NCBI RefSeq assembly: GCF_001050235.1
Contig: NZ_DF967972.1
Span: 2,303,855 to 2,367,854 of the forward strand
From: Longilinea arvoryzae
GTDB taxonomy: Bacteria; Chloroflexota; Anaerolineae; Anaerolineales; Anaerolineaceae
Length of the DNA: 64,000 bases
Reading direction: 5' to 3'
In this document: one piece after another, positions 1 to 8,781 of the stretch
How positions within the stretch are numbered: the stretch's first letter is position 1
How the letters are laid out: every line of letters begins with the position of its first letter
Position numbers and translations under genes: made by a program
The notes under the pieces: generated by a model
Seen by the model: the letters and a program-made list of their open reading frames with translations, nothing else
Database searches by the model: none
What the model was told of the DNA's origin: nothing

Positions 1-36
1 AACGCCCGGTTTTAGAACTTGCCATGGAATACCTCC

Positions 37-486
37 TCATCCTTCCAGTAATCGGTCGATCTCGTTACGAATGGCTTGCAGATCATCGAGATGCAGATAA
101 ACGATGGCATAACGGATATAGGCAATCTGGTCGAGTTTTTTGAGGCCGGCGATGACCATATCGCCGACCACACGGGAAGGTACCTCGGCGCGTCCCATTT
201 GCTGCAGCGAAGATTCGATCTCGCCGATCAGGCGTTCGATTTCGGCGGCCGAAACCGGGCGTTTGGCGCAGGCGATGCGAATACCGCGGGACAGTTTTTC
301 ACGATCGAATTCCTCGCGGGTGCCGTCCCGTTTGACCAGCAGCGGAGTGGCCAGGATCGGGCGTTCGTAGGTGCTGAAACGTTGGTGACACTTTTCGCAT
401 TCCCGCCGGCGGCGAACACCACCGTGAGCGTCGTGGGTCGTGTCCAACACTTTTGATTCCTCGTGTTGACAATATGGGCAGCGCAC
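37..486 (-). CDS. nrdR: Transcriptional repressor NrdR
   Basis: 149 aa, the usual length for NrdR, the nucleotide-sensing repressor of ribonucleotide reductase genes. The N-terminus is a zinc ribbon with CPYC (residues 3-6) and CEKC (30-33). An ATP-cone follows from about residue 48 (LVKRDGTREEFDREKL). The start is GTG, preceded by GGAGGGG at good spacing. It lies downstream of ftsZ in the same direction but 576 bp away and has its own strong promoter with a palindromic operator, so it is probably transcribed separately and autoregulated. No nrd gene is in the window. Family assignment is secure. Confidence 0.97.
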   Translation of the reverse strand: MRCPYCQHEESKVLDTTHDAHGGVRRRRECEKCHQRFSTYERPILATPLLVKRDGTREEFDREKLSRGIRIACAKRPVSAAEIERLIGEIESSLQQMGRAEVPSRVVGDMVIAGLKKLDQIAYIRYAIVYLHLDDLQAIRNEIDRLLEG

Positions 487-1062
487 AGGTTCCCCTCCTT
501 GAATTGCGGTTTATGGAATAAAAAAGTCTCCTTTGGAACAACTACCCCCATATATGGGGGTATCATTAAAGGAGACCGTATATTTACTGTCAAAATTCTA
601 GCACAGATGATCCATTCATGCAATAGCCAATCCGGGATTGTAACCTTAAAATTTAGATTGCCGTCCGGGGCCCGGCGAGGGCATTTTTTCGACATCCGGT
701 TTTCGGTGGCCGGCTTTGTTTATACAACCCGGGGGCGAATTGTGGCCTCGAATGCCGGAATCGGGCATTTGGCGCCACAAATGGGGTGCTGAAAACGAAC
801 AGGTTAGAATCCTTAAAAATCCATAAATATTAGTCTTAAAATTTTTTTCGCCGCTTTGATTTTAATTAAATGCGATCCCCGCCCTGGACGGGGGCGGGGA
901 TGAAGGGGGGGATAACCTGAACCCGATAGGGCGCATCCGATGGGCAGTTCGATGCCGGGGCAGGCTGCAAGGCCGGCCACCGGCAGGGCTGCCGGGCAGA
1001 TGGACCGTATCTTTTGGAGAGCCCACCCGAAAAGCAGGCTCTCCAATCAGGTGTGATTTCGA
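487..1062. other. Intergenic region between ftsZ and nrdR, with hairpins
   Basis: No convincing gene in this 576-bp gap. It holds the nrdR promoter/operator (543-593), an AT-rich stretch (about 810-870), a GC-rich hairpin (TCCCCGCCC at 876-884 with GGGCGGGGA at 892-900), and a 10-bp stem (TTGGAGAGCC at 1014-1023 with GGCTCTCCAA at 1037-1046) 16 bp past the ftsZ stop. Neither hairpin is followed by a clear U-run on the minus strand, so they could be mRNA 3'-end structures or weak terminators of the dcw transcript. Confidence 0.6.
543..593 (-). promoter_or_regulatory. nrdR promoter with 20-bp palindromic operator
   Basis: On the minus strand TTGACA (588-593) and TTTAAT (565-570) are separated by exactly 17 bp. 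Directly downstream, TACCCCCATATATGGGGGTA (543-562) is a perfect 20-bp palindrome covering the expected transcription start. Its ATATAT core flanked by C and G resembles the general NrdR-box layout, so NrdR autoregulation is the simplest reading. The outer bases differ from the common ACAC...GTGT form, so the binding protein is inferred. Confidence 0.75.
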
Positions 1063-2229
1063 TCAGCGCTGGCTGTTCGTGCGGTTGCGCAGGAAGGCCG
1101 GCACATCCAGATCGTCTGTGTTGTATACGCGCGGCGAGAACTCGGTCGGCGCCGGAATGGGGGCGGCGGCGTTGGTGTTCAGGTTGGGACGTTCGGCAGG
1201 GCGCGGGCGTGACTGGCTGCCAGACAGATCCTCGCTGGTGCGAATAGGACGCTGCTCACTCACAGGGCGTACGCCCGCGCGGTCAAAACCCGTTGCAATG
1301 ACGGTGACGCGGATATCATCGCCCATATTCGGGTCGATGACTGCGCCGAAGATCAGGTTGACATCCGGGTGAGCCGTTTCCTTGATGATGGCGGCGGCCT
1401 GGTTGACCTCGAAGAGGGTCAGGTTGCTGCCGCCGGTGACGTTGAAGAGGATGCCGCGCGCGCCGTCGATGGTGATATCGAGCAATTGGCTGGAAATGGC
1501 GGCTTCAGCGGCCACCCGGGCGCGATCTTCGCCGTTGGCACTGCCGACGGCCATCAGCGCTGCGCCGCCTTCGCTCATGATGGCGCGAACATCGGCAAAG
1601 TCGAGGTTGATCAGGCCAGGGACGGTGATCAGCTCAGAAATGCCCTGGATGCCCTGGCGAAGGACATCGTCCGCAGTCCGGAAGGCATCCTGCAAGGAGG
1701 CGCGCTTGTCGACGATCTGCAGCAGGCGGTCGTTGGGGATGACGATGAGCGTATCGGCGTGTTCCTTGAGCTTGGAAATGCCCTGCTCGGCGGATTGCTG
1801 GCGGCGAGAGCCTTCGAAAGTGAAGGGGCGGGTGACGACGCCGATGGTCAGCGCGCCGCATTCCTTGGCAATCTGGGCCACGATGGGGGCCGCGCCGGTG
1901 CCGGTGCCGCCGCCCAGGCCGGAGGTCACGAAGACCATGTCGCTGCCCTTGAGCACTTCGTACAGCTCTTCGGCCGATTCTTCGGCGGCCTTGCGGCCCA
2001 TCTCGGGATTGCCGCCGGCGCCCAAACCGCGGGTCGACTTGTCGCCAATGCGCACGCGGGTCGGCGCTTTGGAGAGTAACAAAGCCTGGGCATCCGTGTT
2101 CACGGTGATGAACTCGATGCCCGACAGGCCCTCGTCGATCATTCGGTTGACAGCGTTACAACCTCCGCCGCCAACACCAATGACTTTGATGCGAGCAAAT
2201 GATTCTTGAAGTTGGTTGTTCAGGTCCAT
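1063..2229 (-). CDS. ftsZ: Cell division protein FtsZ
   Basis: 388 aa tubulin-like GTPase that forms the cytokinetic ring. The nucleotide-binding GGGGCNAV lies at about residues 20-27 and the tubulin signature GGGTGTG at 106-112. After a variable linker rich in Pro, Arg and Asn, the C-terminus has [12 protein letters not shown], the conserved peptide that docks FtsA and other partners. The ATG at 2229 is chosen because GGAGGAT stands just upstream; the TTG five codons earlier would put this ribosome-binding site inside the gene. Last gene of the division cluster, 75 bp after ftsA. Confidence 0.98.
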   Translation of the reverse strand: MDLNNQLQESFARIKVIGVGGGGCNAVNRMIDEGLSGIEFITVNTDAQALLLSKAPTRVRIGDKSTRGLGAGGNPEMGRKAAEESAEELYEVLKGSDMVFVTSGLGGGTGTGAAPIVAQIAKECGALTIGVVTRPFTFEGSRRQQSAEQGISKLKEHADTLIVIPNDRLLQIVDKRASLQDAFRTADDVLRQGIQGISELITVPGLINLDFADVRAIMSEGGAALMAVGSANGEDRARVAAEAAISSQLLDITIDGARGILFNVTGGSNLTLFEVNQAAAIIKETAHPDVNLIFGAVIDPNMGDDIRVTVIATGFDRAGVRPVSEQRPIRTSEDLSGSQSRPRPAERPNLNTNAAAPIPAPTEFSPRVYNTDDLDVPAFLRNRTNSQR

Positions 2230-2304
2230 GGTTATCCTCCGCAAAGTTGAACAGATCAGGTTCTGTAACGCTAGCGAAAGTCAGCCGAACGCCGGCCGAC
2301 ATAT

Positions 2305-3546
2305 TTACGGTAACAGCCGTTTAAGGAATTCCTTGAGCTTTTCAAGATCGACACTCGTTCCTCCTGCACCGCTGCGTGAACTGCGGCGCGAATGAACCGG
2401 CATGGTCTCGCTCATCAACAATGCCCAATAGAGCAGGCCCACGCTGGTGGAGTAAGCCGGCGAATTGAGTTGATCGGTCAGGCCGACCAGATTTTCCGGA
2501 CGCGCAAGGCGGACGGGCAGGCCCATCACCTGGCTGGCCAGATTGCGCATGGCAGGCAGTAGACTGGAACCACCGGTAAGCACCATTCCGGCCGGAAGCA
2601 AGCCGTCGTAACCGGAACGTTTTATCTCTTGTAAGACCAGCTCGAAAATTTCAGCCACCCGTGCCTCGATGATATGCGCCAATTCTTTTCGGCTGACCTG
2701 CACAGGCAAATCCTCGCCGAAAGCCCGCACGGAAAATGTTTCTTCATCACTGATCTCTAATTCTATCGCATGTCCGTAAGTCTTCTTGATTTCTTCGGCT
2801 TGCGGAATTGAAAGGCGCAGCCCGTGAGCGATGTCCGAGGTAATATGATTGCCACCCACGGCTAAAACCATGGTGTGCCAGATATCACCGTCGATGTAGA
2901 TGGCCATGTCAGTCGTTCCGCCGCCGATATCGCAGACCACAACGCCCATCTGGCGTTCGGTCTCGGAGAGCACAACCTCGGCCGAAGCCAGGGGATTGAG
3001 GACGAATTGGGTTACTTCCACGCCGGCCGCCTGAACGCACTGGCGCAGGTTTTCGACGGTGGACGCGGCGGCGGTGATGATGTGGGCTTCCACTTCCAGA
3101 CGGTAGCCGTGCATGCCGATGGGGGAACGCACGCCGTCCTGCCCGTCGACGATGAAGCCGCGCTGGATGACGTGGATGATTTCACGGTTGTGCGGGATGG
3201 CCACCGCCTGAGCGGCTTCAAGGGCGCGGGCGACATCGTCTTCATCGATCACACCGCCCGTGATGCCCACCACGCCGCGGCTGTTGACCGAGGAAACGTT
3301 CGCTCCGGCCAGGCTGACCAGGGCCGAGGTGATTTCCAGGCCCGAAGTGCGCTGAGCTTTTTCCACCGAACGGGCGATCGATTGTGACGCTGCAGCCAGA
3401 TCGACGATGGTCCCCTTTCGAATGCCCTGGGAAGGCTCGATGCCCACGCCCAAAATGCGCAGGTTGCGTTCGCCTTCGACCCTGGCCACCAGGGTGCAGA
3501 TTTTCGTCGTGCCGATGTCGATACCAACGACAATGGGTTCGTCCAT
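2305..3546 (-). CDS. ftsA: Cell division protein FtsA
   Basis: 413 aa actin-like ATPase that tethers FtsZ to the membrane. The phosphate-1 motif VVGIDIGTTKICTLVA is at residues 6-21, and a second nucleotide motif VVCDIGGGTTDMAI lies near 205. The C-terminus LEKLKEFLKRLL fits the amphipathic membrane-targeting helix. The start ATG is preceded by AGGAC and lies 6 bp after the ftsQ stop, so it is translated from the same mRNA. Confidence 0.96.
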   Translation of the reverse strand: MDEPIVVGIDIGTTKICTLVARVEGERNLRILGVGIEPSQGIRKGTIVDLAAASQSIARSVEKAQRTSGLEITSALVSLAGANVSSVNSRGVVGITGGVIDEDDVARALEAAQAVAIPHNREIIHVIQRGFIVDGQDGVRSPIGMHGYRLEVEAHIITAAASTVENLRQCVQAAGVEVTQFVLNPLASAEVVLSETERQMGVVVCDIGGGTTDMAIYIDGDIWHTMVLAVGGNHITSDIAHGLRLSIPQAEEIKKTYGHAIELEISDEETFSVRAFGEDLPVQVSRKELAHIIEARVAEIFELVLQEIKRSGYDGLLPAGMVLTGGSSLLPAMRNLASQVMGLPVRLARPENLVGLTDQLNSPAYSTSVGLLYWALLMSETMPVHSRRSSRSGAGGTSVDLEKLKEFLKRLLP

Positions 3547-3552
3547 GGCGTC

Positions 3553-4608
3553 CTACTCCGTTCGGAAGAAAGGAGCACTCAGGTGCTCCACGCTGATCAT
3601 CACGGGCGTAATTCCGCGCTCAGTGAGTTGCTGAACAATGGCTTCGTATTCGGTTAATTTCGTTTCCAGATTGCCCAGGTCATTCCCAATGTAGACTTTC
3701 CATCCGCGGGTGTCCTGCCAACCCAGACCGTCCGTGGTGCTGTAGGCCAGCACGGTGCCTTCGGGAACGCGGGTGCTCAAATTGAGCGTCGCAGCCAGCA
3801 AGTTCAAATCCATCCGGCTGCCTTCGACGGTTGTGACCGGCGCCTTGAGCGAAGCCAGCATGCTGGCGGCCGTGGATTCCGCGCTCGCAGCGCTGCTGTC
3901 TTCCGCGGCGGAGGGGGCGACCAGTTCGGGCAGGCCATCAGCCTGCAGGGTGATCAAACCGGCCGCTTCACCGCGCACCGGGATGACGACACCTTCCGGG
4001 TCCACCCAGACGGTTTGTTCCGGCATCTGCCAGGCGACGATCGGCTGGCGTTCGCGGACACTGATTTCGACCTTGGCTGGCAATCCAACGTGCACCTGCA
4101 CATCGGTCAGTTCGGGGAAGAGGGCAGTCACCTGGGCTTTGATTTCATCCGGATGAAGATCGAGCGCGGCGGTTCCGGTGAGTTTGAGTGCCGTTTCCAC
4201 ATCCGTGACGTTCAGGCGCTGGAGCCCGGTGATATTCAGGCTGGACACTTCGAACATAGAGCTGCTCGACATCAGGAAGATGCCAATCAACAGGATGACC
4301 ACCAGCATGCCCGAAACCATCCGCCAGCCGGGATTGACCAGCGGAATGGAGGGCAGGCGAACTTCGACGCCAGAGGCGTCCAGGCTGTAATAGTACTGGC
4401 GGCGGACGTTGCTCTTTGCATTCTGACGCACGGGCCGCGAGGTCTTCACCGCAGCGGCGGATCCGCGCGTCATCACAGGCTGGCTTTTCACCGGCGTATG
4501 AGTACGCTGGTTGATCTGGCTCATGCGCGTCTGTTCCTGCTGCGTGCGGCGCTGGCGAACCTGATCCGCGTGGGAATTGGAATGGGTGGCGGCCGAAATA
4601 GGGCTCAT
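3553..4608 (-). CDS. ftsQ: Cell division protein FtsQ/DivIB
   Basis: 351 aa bitopic membrane protein. It has a long, basic, Gln-rich cytoplasmic tail (1-96), one transmembrane segment (about 98-114, MVSGMLVVILLIGIFLM), then a POTRA domain (about 118-190, starting FEVSSLNITGLQRL) and an FtsQ-type beta domain. The tail is longer than in E. coli FtsQ. A low-complexity Ser/Ala patch near residues 235-250 interrupts the beta domain. The ATG overlaps the ddl stop in an ATGA, with AGGAGAAGC upstream. Confidence 0.9.
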   Translation of the reverse strand: MSPISAATHSNSHADQVRQRRTQQEQTRMSQINQRTHTPVKSQPVMTRGSAAAVKTSRPVRQNAKSNVRRQYYYSLDASGVEVRLPSIPLVNPGWRMVSGMLVVILLIGIFLMSSSSMFEVSSLNITGLQRLNVTDVETALKLTGTAALDLHPDEIKAQVTALFPELTDVQVHVGLPAKVEISVRERQPIVAWQMPEQTVWVDPEGVVIPVRGEAAGLITLQADGLPELVAPSAAEDSSAASAESTAASMLASLKAPVTTVEGSRMDLNLLAATLNLSTRVPEGTVLAYSTTDGLGWQDTRGWKVYIGNDLGNLETKLTEYEAIVQQLTERGITPVMISVEHLSAPFFRTE

Positions 4609-5714
4609 GCGCTTCTCCTGTACTGGCGTTCGGTGCGTTGCTGGTCGGCGTTACGCTCCAGGGCCAGAGAAACCAGGCGGTCGATCAGTTCAGGGTAGGA
4701 AATGCCGCTGGCTTCCCAGAGCTTGGCGAACATACTGATGCTGGTAAAGCCTGGAATGGTGTTGACTTCACTGACGTAGATCCCGCCGGCGGTTTCACTG
4801 TAGAGGAAGTCCACCCGCGCCATGCCGGCGCAATCGATGGCCTTGAAAATGGCGACTGCCAGACTGCGGAATTTAGCCTGCTCGTCTTCGTTCAAACGGG
4901 CCGGGATGATCAATTCGGAACGTTCATCGATATATTTGGCAGCATAGGTGTAGAAGTCGTCGGAAGGGCGGACTTCGCCCGGTACGGAAGCCTCAGGCTG
5001 ATCGTTCCCGAGCACGCTCACTTCGATTTCGCGCGGTTTTTCCAGCCCGCGTTCCACCAACACACGCCGATCGAAGCGCGCGGCTTCCAGCAGACCTTCG
5101 TAGAGATCGGAGCGGTTGCGCACCTTGGTGATGCCGACCGACGAACCCAGGTTGGCCGGTTTGGTAAAAAGCGGATAAGCGGAAACCTTTTCGCAGGCTG
5201 CGATGGCGTCTTCCATCCCTTTTTCGACATCCAGGCGGCTCAGGACGATCGAATCCAGCACCGGGATGTGGTTGGCGCGCATCACGTCTTTGAAAAGCGC
5301 CTTGTCCATACCCACGGAAGAACCCAACACGCCCGCACCGACGTAAGGCAGGCCGATCAGTTCGAAAAGCCCCTGAATGGTGCCGTCCTCGCCAAAGGTC
5401 CCGTGGAGCACAGGGAAGATGACATCCAGGTCGGCGTAAGGAGTGAGTGACTGCCCCTGAATTGCGTACAGCGTCGTCTGACCCGCCTGCGGCAGCAGGG
5501 TGACCGGGGTGAGATGGCCGGTTTTGCCTTTTTCGAAAGCATCCAGGGCATCCTCGCCGGCCAGCCACTGCCCGGCATGGGTGATGCCGATCGGGTAAAT
5601 CTCGTATCGATCCGGATCCAGCGCGCGCAAAACGGAACGAGCCGACATTAAAGATACTTCATGCTCGCCGGAGCGCCCACCAAAGAGGATACCGATACGG
5701 ATCTTGTTATTCAT
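4605..5714 (-). CDS. ddl: D-alanine--D-alanine ligase
   Basis: 369 aa ATP-grasp enzyme joining two D-Ala for the peptidoglycan precursor. It begins MNNKIRIGILFGGRSGEHEVSL, the typical Ddl N-terminus. It contains FTKPANLGSSVGITKV (ATP-grasp loop) and, near the C-terminus, VSEVNTIPGFT, which carries metal- and substrate-binding residues. The start is the ATG at 5714 with AGAGGC upstream; a longer frame runs into murB and lacks family similarity. The stop overlaps ftsQ by 4 bp. Confidence 0.96.
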   Translation of the reverse strand: MNNKIRIGILFGGRSGEHEVSLMSARSVLRALDPDRYEIYPIGITHAGQWLAGEDALDAFEKGKTGHLTPVTLLPQAGQTTLYAIQGQSLTPYADLDVIFPVLHGTFGEDGTIQGLFELIGLPYVGAGVLGSSVGMDKALFKDVMRANHIPVLDSIVLSRLDVEKGMEDAIAACEKVSAYPLFTKPANLGSSVGITKVRNRSDLYEGLLEAARFDRRVLVERGLEKPREIEVSVLGNDQPEASVPGEVRPSDDFYTYAAKYIDERSELIIPARLNEDEQAKFRSLAVAIFKAIDCAGMARVDFLYSETAGGIYVSEVNTIPGFTSISMFAKLWEASGISYPELIDRLVSLALERNADQQRTERQYRRSA

Positions 5715-5730
5715 GAAAGCCTCTGTGCCT

Positions 5731-6684
5731 TTAATTTGTCGATCCATTCGAAATTTCCCATTCGCCAAGCAATTCCACTTCCAATTCAAGCGTGATCCCG
5801 AACTTCTGCTGCACCGCAGTGCGAGCCATTTGGATCAATTGCCATAGATCGCTGGCGGTTGCCTGGTCGTTGTTGACGAAGAAATTGGCGTGAATTGGAC
5901 TGATCTCCACGCCGCCCACGCGCGCACCCTTGAGTCCGGCTGCTTCGATCAACCGTCCGGCGTAATCTCCGGCCGGATTCTTGAACATGGAGCCCAGGCT
6001 CGCGCCGGGGGGTTGCGTCCGGCGGCGCTGGGCCGAGTTGGCGTCCATGCGCTGCTGCACAGCCTGCGGTGTACTGGGGGACAGCTTCATGCGAGCTGCC
6101 AGGATGATGGCCTGCCCGGGATTGCGTTTGAGTGCGCTGCTGCGGTAACTGTATGCCATTTGCTCGACAGTCCAGGTCTGTCTACCCAGTTTTTGGTGCA
6201 AGATTTCTGCCAGCACCAGGCTGCCGTTCATGTCTCCGCCGAATGCGCCGGCGTTGCCGTAGACCGCTCCGCCGACCGAACCGGGGATGGTTGCCGCCCA
6301 TTCCAATCCACTCAGGCCGCGCAATGCCACCTGGCGCGCAACGGTCCCCAAATTGGCGCCCGATTCGGCCCAGACGCTCATGGGTTCGGTATGGGTGTCG
6401 ATTTTGATGTTGCGGGTTCGATTGACGATGACGACACCCGGTAGACCCTGATCACTGACCAGCACATTCGAACCGGAACCGATCATATAGAAAGGAATGC
6501 CATGCTCCCAGAGTCTCTGCGCGGCCAGTTCGAGTTCCTGGCTGGTTTGCGCGATCAACATGGCCTGCGCAATTCCACCCACGCGAGCCGTGGTGTAATT
6601 GGCCATGCTGACGTTTTCCTGCAGGCGATCGCCAAACAGGGTGCGCAGCTCAGAAAGGGAGGATGTAATCGATTGGGGTTTCAT
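5731..6684 (-). CDS. murB: UDP-N-acetylenolpyruvoylglucosamine reductase MurB
   Basis: 317 aa FAD enzyme making UDP-MurNAc. FAD-binding segments YMIGSGSNVLVSD and ATIPGSVGGAVYGNAGAFG are visible, with YSYRSSALK in the middle. NPAGDYAGRLIEAAGLKG followed by HANFFVN fits the compact MurB architecture. It follows the small 60-aa ORF by 15 bp and precedes ddl by 16 bp. Its ribosome-binding site is weak, suggesting coupling to upstream translation. Confidence 0.95.
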   Translation of the reverse strand: MKPQSITSSLSELRTLFGDRLQENVSMANYTTARVGGIAQAMLIAQTSQELELAAQRLWEHGIPFYMIGSGSNVLVSDQGLPGVVIVNRTRNIKIDTHTEPMSVWAESGANLGTVARQVALRGLSGLEWAATIPGSVGGAVYGNAGAFGGDMNGSLVLAEILHQKLGRQTWTVEQMAYSYRSSALKRNPGQAIILAARMKLSPSTPQAVQQRMDANSAQRRRTQPPGASLGSMFKNPAGDYAGRLIEAAGLKGARVGGVEISPIHANFFVNNDQATASDLWQLIQMARTAVQQKFGITLELEVELLGEWEISNGSTN

Positions 6685-6699
6685 TTGTAGACCGGTTCT

Positions 6700-6882
6700 C
6701 TAAAGGCCTTTCAAGTGGTCGATCAGCTTGTTGACGACCTTCTGGCGCTCGGGCAGCGCCAGGTCATCGTAGCGTGAGGCGCGTCGGTCAGCCGCCGGAT
6801 TCGGATTTTGGGGCTCCAGGCGCAAGCTGGGGAGGATCAGGGTTTCCTGTTCAAAGGTACGTTTCGTCTTCGGATCAGACAT
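6700..6882 (-). CDS. Small conserved-looking protein between murC and murB
   Basis: 60 aa starting MSDPKTKRTFEQ, highly charged, with no membrane segment or cysteine. The C-terminal half (RRASRYDDLALPERQKVVNKLIDHLKGL) looks like a short amphipathic helix pair. The ATG overlaps the end of murC by 8 bp (ATGTCTGA) and has GAGGAAGG upstream, so it is positioned like a true operon gene. I do not recognise a family. Its place inside the cell-wall cluster suggests a lineage-specific accessory role, which is inference only. Confidence 0.7.
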   Translation of the reverse strand: MSDPKTKRTFEQETLILPSLRLEPQNPNPAADRRASRYDDLALPERQKVVNKLIDHLKGL

Positions 6883-8242
6883 GGCCTTCCTCTTTCTGGC
6901 CCAACGCGGTGAGGACCTGGGTACTGATCTGGTCCGCGTCCCCGGCGGAAAGCACCAGGAGAACGTCACCCGGCTGCAATTCAGCCAGCAGGGTGTCGCG
7001 GACGTCCGCCAACGCGGGGATAAAACGAGCGTTCGAATGCTGCATTCGGTCGACGACCTGAGCAGCAGAGAAACCATTATCCTTTTCGCGCGCCGCATAA
7101 ACGGCCGTAACGATGACCCGATCGGCGTCGCCGAAAGCACGGGCGAATTCAGGCAGCAAGGTTTGGGTTCGCGAATACGTGTGCGGCTGCCAGACGGCCC
7201 AGATGCGACGGCTCTGGTAGCGGGACCGTGCAGCCGCCAGGGTGGCGCGAATTTCGGTGGGATGATGCGCGTAGTCATCCACGATCGTAATCCCATCTAC
7301 TTCACCCCGCACGTCAAAGCGCCGGCCGGTTCCCTTAAAATTTGCCAGAGCTGCCGCAACCGCGGCGTCGTCGATCTTCAATTCGCGCGTCACCGCCAGA
7401 GCCGCCAGTGCGTTGCGCACATTGTGTTCGCCCGGCACCTGCAGGGTGATTTCACCGGCATAGGCGGGCGCCCGGAAGGAAAAGCCGCCTTGATCGTTGC
7501 GGTGGACATTCACCGCGCGCAGGTCGGCGTTTTCATCCAACCCGTAGCGGATGACACGGCAGCCGGCCGGGATTTCAGCCGCCAGCCCGGAAGTCTCGGC
7601 ATTATCGGCGTTGGTAATGAGCAGCCCGCCCGGTTGAAGGCGATGGACAAAGTCAACGAAGGCCGCCCGATAATCTTCCGGGGTGGGGTAACAATCCGGA
7701 TGGTCGTGTTCCATCACCGTCACCACGGCGATTTGTGGGTTCAGGCCGAGGAACATGCGGTCGTATTCATCTGCTTCAATGACAAAGGCGCTGCCCCGTC
7801 CGGCATGGGCGTTGTTTCCCAGGTTCTTGGAGACGCCGCCGATGATATAGGAAGGATCCTTCCCGCACGCGGTGAGCAGCCAGGCCAGCATGGACGTGGT
7901 GGTGGTCTTGCCGTGCGTTCCGGCCACGGCGATGCCAACGCGCCCGCTCATCAATCGGCCCAGGAAATCCGACCGTTTGAGAACCGGGATCCCCGCCGCC
8001 AACGCGGCCTGGACTTCGGGATTGGCATCCGGGATGGCCGAGGAGCGCACCACAATATCGGCGCCGCGCACGTTTTCAGGCGCGTGGCCGGTATATACGG
8101 TCGCCCCGGCCTCCGCCAGCTCGTGGGCCAGATCGGAGAGAATCCGGTCCGAGCCGCTGACCGAGTACCCGCTCTCCAAAAGGAGCCGGGCTATGGCGGA
8201 GAGTCCGCTGCCACCGATGCCAATCAAGTGAACGTGTGTCAT
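6875..8242 (-). CDS. murC: UDP-N-acetylmuramate--L-alanine ligase MurC
   Basis: 455 aa Mur ligase adding L-Ala to UDP-MurNAc. The N-terminal Rossmann motif HLIGIGGSGLSAIARLL is at about residues 5-21. The ATP loop GTHGKTTTTSML follows near 110, EADEYDRMF near 157 and the central histidine motif EHDHPD near 178. The C-terminal domain contains DDYAHHPTEIRATL. The ATG overlaps the preceding stop as TGATG. All ligase landmarks are intact. Confidence 0.97.
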   Translation of the reverse strand: MTHVHLIGIGGSGLSAIARLLLESGYSVSGSDRILSDLAHELAEAGATVYTGHAPENVRGADIVVRSSAIPDANPEVQAALAAGIPVLKRSDFLGRLMSGRVGIAVAGTHGKTTTTSMLAWLLTACGKDPSYIIGGVSKNLGNNAHAGRGSAFVIEADEYDRMFLGLNPQIAVVTVMEHDHPDCYPTPEDYRAAFVDFVHRLQPGGLLITNADNAETSGLAAEIPAGCRVIRYGLDENADLRAVNVHRNDQGGFSFRAPAYAGEITLQVPGEHNVRNALAALAVTRELKIDDAAVAAALANFKGTGRRFDVRGEVDGITIVDDYAHHPTEIRATLAAARSRYQSRRIWAVWQPHTYSRTQTLLPEFARAFGDADRVIVTAVYAAREKDNGFSAAQVVDRMQHSNARFIPALADVRDTLLAELQPGDVLLVLSAGDADQISTQVLTALGQKEEGHV

Positions 8243-8781
8243 CAGATGAACACCACCAGAACGAATACGAAAGCGATCGCGACCGCGAAATAAATGGCCG
8301 GGCTGCCCAGCCAGTTCGGCGGCAGGAACGACAGCAAACGAATGGCCGCGTCGCCGATTGGAGTGCCAGCCATGGGAGCCGTGACGATTGCAAAGGGATA
8401 ATTGGCCGCGTTCATGTAAAACCAGAGCGAGCCAAAGATGAGGTAGCCATTGAATGCGCCCAGGAAAATGCCCAACAGGCTATCTTGCAGCCGGTCGCGG
8501 GCAAAGCGGCCACTTTCGGCCAACCTGGGAATTTTCGGCGTCTGGTAGCCGAAGAAGACCAGCGACAGGATGATCAATGTGCGCATCCAGAACAGCGAAT
8601 TTGGCGCGGTCAGCGGAAGGGTGTCTCGAACGAAGGGGACGAACCGTTCGAGGACGTTGATGATGAACATGGCCAGGATGACGCTGAAACTCACCAGCAG
8701 TTCCCGCGCCCAGCCGCGCATTCCACCGATCAGCGCGAAAAGGACCACGTACATCCAGAAGGTGGCGTTTAAACCGATCAT
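8242..8781 (-). CDS. CvpA-like integral membrane protein
   Basis: 179 aa with about four hydrophobic segments, short loops and an early GGMRGWARELLVSF stretch that resembles the glycine/arginine motif of the CvpA (colicin V production) family. The final segment (AIYFAVAIAFVFVLVVFI) runs to the C-terminus. The ATG at 8781 overlaps the murG stop (TGATG). Placement between murG and murC is unusual for the dcw cluster. The family call is from motif resemblance and topology only. Confidence 0.65.
   Translation of the reverse strand: MIGLNATFWMYVVLFALIGGMRGWARELLVSFSVILAMFIINVLERFVPFVRDTLPLTAPNSLFWMRTLIILSLVFFGYQTPKIPRLAESGRFARDRLQDSLLGIFLGAFNGYLIFGSLWFYMNAANYPFAIVTAPMAGTPIGDAAIRLLSFLPPNWLGSPAIYFAVAIAFVFVLVVFI

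Noticed and set aside
813-1046. 77-aa open frame after ftsZ
   Set aside because: Overlaps two strong hairpins, has no ribosome-binding site and no recognisable sequence.
2230-2244. TTG start extending FtsZ by five residues
   Set aside because: GGAGGAT would then be inside the gene; the ATG at 2229 has ideal spacing.
6881-8293. 470-aa open frame on the plus strand opposite murC
   Set aside because: Shadow of a clear murC gene; no ribosome-binding site or family-like segments.
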